Shown here one piece after another: positions 22,526-24,341 of a DNA stretch of 24,341 bases. Every line of letters starts with the position of its first letter. Position 1 is the stretch's first letter. Below the pieces are notes generated by a model. It searched no databases. It was not told the DNA's origin and was given only the letters and a program-made list of their open reading frames with translations. Both the position numbers and the translations under genes were made by a program. Source of the stretch: a virus. The stretch is from positions 1-24,341 of the IMG/VR virus record IMGVR_UViG_3300019752_000020; one strand, written 5' to 3'.

Positions 22526-23629
22526 TTACCAGCTTGTGTCTTTCAATCGGGCTTGCAGTGCTTCGGTGCTGCTGACACCCGCAATCTCTTCAAAACTTTT
22601 GACCAGCCATTCAGCCTTGATCGTTACCCAGTTGCGGTTTGCCACTTCGGCTACCAGCGCTTCGACCGGGACACCCGTTGCAAGATTGGCCGTGGCCAGT
22701 TGGTCAGCAAGCGAGTTGATCAGATCCTGCGTAACTACCTTTCGAGCTGTCATTCGGCAGGTCATCCAATGCCTGATGTGGCCAAAGTCAATCTGTCCAC
22801 CACCGGGAAGCAGGTGCCATGACGTCCAATCGAAATCCAAAGGATTCCAAGTTGGCTCTTGGGCTTGCTTCGCCTGCTCCAGCTTCGAGTGCTCCCACTC
22901 GCTCCGGATGCGCTGGCAAAACGCCGTGTCCCAATTGCTTGAACGGGGTTTCTCACCACGGGTTAGCCAGTACATGCGGAACTCAGGGATCTGAGATCGG
23001 GCGAACTCAACCGGTACACCCTGGTGCATTTGCAATCGAAGCAGCGTTTCGGGTTTGGGTTCCCAGTCGTCGTTCATTTCGATTCCACCACGATCCACCA
23101 GCGACTCGGGCGACTCGGGCGCAATACTGTGTTGTTGATTTGGTATATTGGGTTCTTGTTTATCTTGGGTATTTAGTAGTCGCGGATTTACCGGCGCTGG
23201 TTTTACCGGCTCCGGTTTTTCCGGTTTAGGTGATTCATCCATAGCCGGGTTTTCCGGTTGTGGTGTTTTCGAGGCTGCACCGGCCTTCTTTTTAGCCATA
23301 TCCGGTTTTTCCGGCTTAGGTGCTGGGCTGGTGGGTACCTCATGCACCGTGTACTCAACACCCGACAACCGGCCATCCTCACCCCGCACTCGTTTGCGCG
23401 AGATATAACCCGTGGTCTCCAGCTCCTTCAGCATGCGGCCAACCTTGTCCTTGCCCGCCTTGCCCGAGTTGACCAGGTGCTGAATGCTCACACTCCAGTC
23501 ATTGGGTTTTACAAGCAGGAAGACCAGCAGCCCCCGTGCCTCCCACGACAGCCGCTCATCTTCCGCTATGCTGTTATCCAACACGTAAAAATTACGCGCC
23601 AGATGGTCACTCCGACGAATGATGCCCAC
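22526..23629 (-). CDS. Replication protein with winged helix and DnaT-like domain
   Basis: The 367-residue protein has a winged-helix N-terminus (residues 5-95: LSWEARGLLVFLLVKPNDWS, then a recognition helix KDKVGRMLKELETTGYI). A Pro/Lys/Glu-rich linker (about 100-150) and a polar stretch follow, then WEPKPETLLRLQMHQGVP and SQIPEFRMYWLTRGE (189-226) with W233. This is the DnaT/primosome ssDNA-binding pattern. A helical C-terminal region follows. It probably binds the phage origin and loads the host helicase, as lambda O/P do together. The start is GTG with a perfect AGGAGGTG five bases upstream. Repeats in the linker DNA may be the origin. Confidence 0.8.
   Translation of the reverse strand: MGIIRRSDHLARNFYVLDNSIAEDERLSWEARGLLVFLLVKPNDWSVSIQHLVNSGKAGKDKVGRMLKELETTGYISRKRVRGEDGRLSGVEYTVHEVPTSPAPKPEKPDMAKKKAGAASKTPQPENPAMDESPKPEKPEPVKPAPVNPRLLNTQDKQEPNIPNQQHSIAPESPESLVDRGGIEMNDDWEPKPETLLRLQMHQGVPVEFARSQIPEFRMYWLTRGEKPRSSNWDTAFCQRIRSEWEHSKLEQAKQAQEPTWNPLDFDWTSWHLLPGGGQIDFGHIRHWMTCRMTARKVVTQDLINSLADQLATANLATGVPVEALVAEVANRNWVTIKAEWLVKSFEEIAGVSSTEALQARLKDTSW
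23126..23190. other. AT-rich stretch beside the repeats (possible unwinding element)
   Basis: Within the replication gene, roughly 65 bases rich in A and T (for example TTTGGTATATTGGG and TTGTTTATCTTGGGTATTTA) adjoin the CCGG repeats. The protein part coded here is a low-complexity Asn/Gln stretch. In lambda, the origin lies inside gene O as iterons next to an AT-rich segment, in the same order. This is a parallel of layout only. Confidence 0.4.
23197..23314. repeat. Iteron-like repeats inside the replication gene
   Basis: Four 13-base copies of a CCGGTTTTTCCGG-type unit occur: 23197-23209 (CTGGTTTTACCGG), 23212-23224 (perfect), 23245-23257 (one change) and 23302-23314 (perfect). Copies 2 and 4 are each followed by YTTAGGTG, giving a 21-base match. 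On the coding strand they encode Pro-Glu-Lys-Pro repeats. Two explanations compete: origin iterons bound by the protein's own winged helix, or simply a repetitive Pro-rich linker. Location between the two domains of an initiator favours the first. Confidence 0.5.
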
Positions 23630-23633
23630 TAAG

Positions 23634-23641
23634 CACCTCCT
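23634..23641 (-). promoter_or_regulatory. Ribosome binding site deciding the GTG start of the replication gene
   Basis: AGGAGGTG on the minus strand, five bases before GTG at 23629, is a full Shine-Dalgarno match and the strongest in the window. It supports the GTG as start although no ATG is near. Confidence 0.8.
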
Positions 23642-23652
23642 ACTAAAAACAC

Positions 23653-23679
23653 TGTATAAATTCCCAGCAATAAAAACAA
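23653..23679 (-). promoter_or_regulatory. Weak promoter-like sequence before the replication gene
   Basis: On the minus strand TTGTTT (23679-23674) and TATACA (23658-23653) are 15 bases apart, shorter than the ideal 17. If used, transcription would start shortly before the strong ribosome site. The upstream terminator at 23926-23950 makes a local promoter plausible, but the match is poor. Confidence 0.25.
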
Positions 23680-23784
23680 TTACGCGTCAATCAGCAACGC
23701 AACATGATCAGCCAGCGTCACCGATGCCAGCACCAGCAAAATGGCGGTAGCCTCCACCAGCCACCGCACGATCACGGAAATCAC
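23680..23784 (-). CDS. 34-residue membrane protein, unknown
   Basis: GTG at 23784 overlaps the stop of the preceding small gene by four bases (GTGA). The 34-codon frame codes MISVIVRWLVEATAILLVLA followed by SVTLADHVALLIDA: one membrane helix with a basic residue near the start. It has no ribosome site of its own, as expected for a coupled gene. Not recognised. Existence is inferred from the overlap and the hydrophobic pattern, both of which could be chance in so short a frame. Confidence 0.45.
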   Translation of the reverse strand: MISVIVRWLVEATAILLVLASVTLADHVALLIDA

Positions 23785-23906
23785 GACCAGACAACACTCA
23801 CATGGCCAAGCACCCAGAGCACAAACTCAATAACACCCCAGCCGATAACACCGACCAGGCAGGCCAAAACAAAAAACGTGCTCAATAAATCGTCATTGCT
23901 AAACAT
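23781..23906 (-). CDS. 41-residue membrane protein, unknown
   Basis: The ATG at 23906 has GGAGGTG 4 bases upstream, a strong ribosome site. The product starts MFSNDDLLSTFFVL and has one long hydrophobic helix (residues 10-33, LACLVGVIGWGVIEFVLWVL) and a short end (GHVSVVWS). It begins just after the terminator that follows the zinc-finger gene and is coupled to the 34-residue frame downstream. Small membrane proteins of early operons can affect superinfection or host envelope, but nothing here shows a function. Confidence 0.6.
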   Translation of the reverse strand: MFSNDDLLSTFFVLACLVGVIGWGVIEFVLWVLGHVSVVWS

Positions 23907-23925
23907 AAACACCTCCGAAATAGGC

Positions 23926-23950
23926 AAAAAAGCCCCACCCGAAGGTGGGG
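23926..23950 (-). terminator. Intrinsic terminator after the TraR/DksA-like gene
   Basis: Minus-strand CCCCACC, TTCG loop, GGTGGGG, then C and six T (23931-23926). It lies about 20 bases after the stop at 23969. It separates the zinc-finger gene from the replication operon, so the latter needs a local promoter, read-through or antitermination. Confidence 0.88.
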
Positions 23951-23968
23951 AAAGGCCCGCTTCCGTCG

Positions 23969-24196
23969 TTAAAAACTCACGCGCCGCGACTGGTGCAGCG
24001 CCTCTAATTCATTGATTTCCTGACAATTCACGCACAACTGCACACCAGGCAAACTCGCCCGCCGAGCCTTCGGGATCGGCACGCCACAATCAGCGCAGTG
24101 GGTTGCGCTCACGCCTTCAAAGCGCACTCGCTGTGCCAAGTTTTCTGCTGCTACGCGCTCGATCTGTATCTGGGCGCGGTCGGCATCGTCTGCCAT
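23969..24196 (-). CDS. TraR/DksA-type zinc finger protein
   Basis: From the ATG at 24196 (GAGG 8 bases upstream) the protein has 75 residues: a helical start (DDADRAQIQIERVAAENLAQ), then CADCGVPIPKARR (34-46) and LCVNCQE (54-60), giving a CxxC-x17-CxxC zinc finger with the IP..RR...PG..LC..CQ signature of TraR and phage DksA homologs. TraR binds the RNA polymerase secondary channel and mimics DksA with ppGpp. The start MADD matches that family. The frame is open to 24289, with an ATG at 24286 overlapping an upstream stop (TGATG), so a longer form of 105 residues is possible but unlikely. Confidence 0.85.
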   Translation of the reverse strand: MADDADRAQIQIERVAAENLAQRVRFEGVSATHCADCGVPIPKARRASLPGVQLCVNCQEINELEALHQSRRVSF

Positions 24197-24285
24197 CGTG
24201 TTTTCCTCAAATGGAATGCTGATTAAAAACACAGCGCTGTTCAGTGCTGTTTTGAAACGCAGAGGCCGCGCAGAATGGGTATCCA

Positions 24286-24341
24286 TCACGCGGCCTTTTT
24301 GGGTGGTTCATTGCAGTAATTCACTACGTCGTCATACGTCA
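24286..24341 (-). CDS. 3' end of an unknown gene, cut by the window edge
   Basis: On the minus strand one frame is open from the window edge and ends TYDDVVNYCNEPPKKAA before TGA at 24288-24286. Its stop overlaps an ATG, the same coupling seen across the phage. Only 17 residues are visible, too few to identify. The other frames carry early stops, which makes this the likely coding frame. Confidence 0.45.
   Translation of the reverse strand, partial: TYDDVVNYCNEPPKKAA

Noticed and set aside
23101-23121. Tandem 9-base repeat (CGACTCGGG twice)
   Set aside because: Only two copies, coding Pro-Glu-Ser twice in a disordered linker; it differs from the CCGG units and needs no special explanation.
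23629-23679. A 16-residue hydrophobic frame starting TTG just before the replication gene
   Set aside because: Too short, with a rare start and no ribosome site; the sequence is better explained as leader and Shine-Dalgarno region.
1-24341. CRISPR array, tRNA, rRNA or insertion sequence
   Set aside because: No regularly spaced repeats, tRNA cloverleaf, rRNA segment or transposase was seen on either strand by eye.

Overview
The window is the structural and replication arm of a temperate tailed phage (siphovirus type, HK97-like head) lying as a prophage in a bacterial chromosome. Every phage gene is on the minus strand. The only host DNA is about 105 bases at the left edge, on the plus strand: the start of a patatin-like phospholipase gene that is cut just before the catalytic-serine codon of its nucleophile elbow. 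The host looks like a gammaproteobacterium, judged from the patatin fragment, the phage SSB and the moderate GC content. Genus cannot be decided from this window. The integrase, the repressor and the other end of the prophage lie outside it.

Layout, read in transcription order from high to low coordinates. (1) 24341-20500, early and replication region: the end of an unknown gene, a TraR/DksA-type zinc finger protein, an intrinsic terminator, two very small membrane proteins, a DnaT-like replication protein with repeats inside its gene that resemble an origin, a small unknown protein, a DUF3310 protein, SSB, a small membrane protein and a RuvC-like resolvase. (2) 20489-19018: an unknown protein at the usual position of a late regulator, a doubtful small ORF, and an AT-rich GIY-YIG (T5orf172-like) nuclease gene with a possible promoter of its own and a terminator, which is the layout of a moron. 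(3) 18992-17995, lysis cassette: a membrane/coiled-coil protein, an M15-type peptidase endolysin and a small membrane protein. (4) 17994-12280, packaging and head: HNH endonuclease, a probable cos region, small and large terminase, portal, prohead protease, major capsid protein and a strong terminator. (5) 12212-10125, connector and tail tube: a small unknown protein, gp6-like connector, head closure protein, gp10-like protein, DUF3168 tail terminator and major tail protein. (6) 10125-192, tail assembly and tip: a 36-residue membrane protein, tail chaperones G and T joined by a programmed -1 frameshift, tape measure, an M-like tip protein, an inserted pair of glycan-active proteins (SGNH esterase fiber and LamG-like lectin), a DUF1833 (L-like) protein, an NlpC/P60 peptidase and the J-like host-specificity protein, whose gene ends only about 85 bases from the host junction.

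Most neighbouring genes overlap by ATGA, TGATG or TAATG, so translation is probably coupled along long late messages. The points that most deserve a second look are the insertion site inside the patatin active-site motif, the two glycan modules inserted between the M-like and L-like tip genes, the canonical A AAA AAG frameshift site, the candidate cos hairpin, the moron, the iteron-like repeats inside the replication gene, and three very small membrane proteins.
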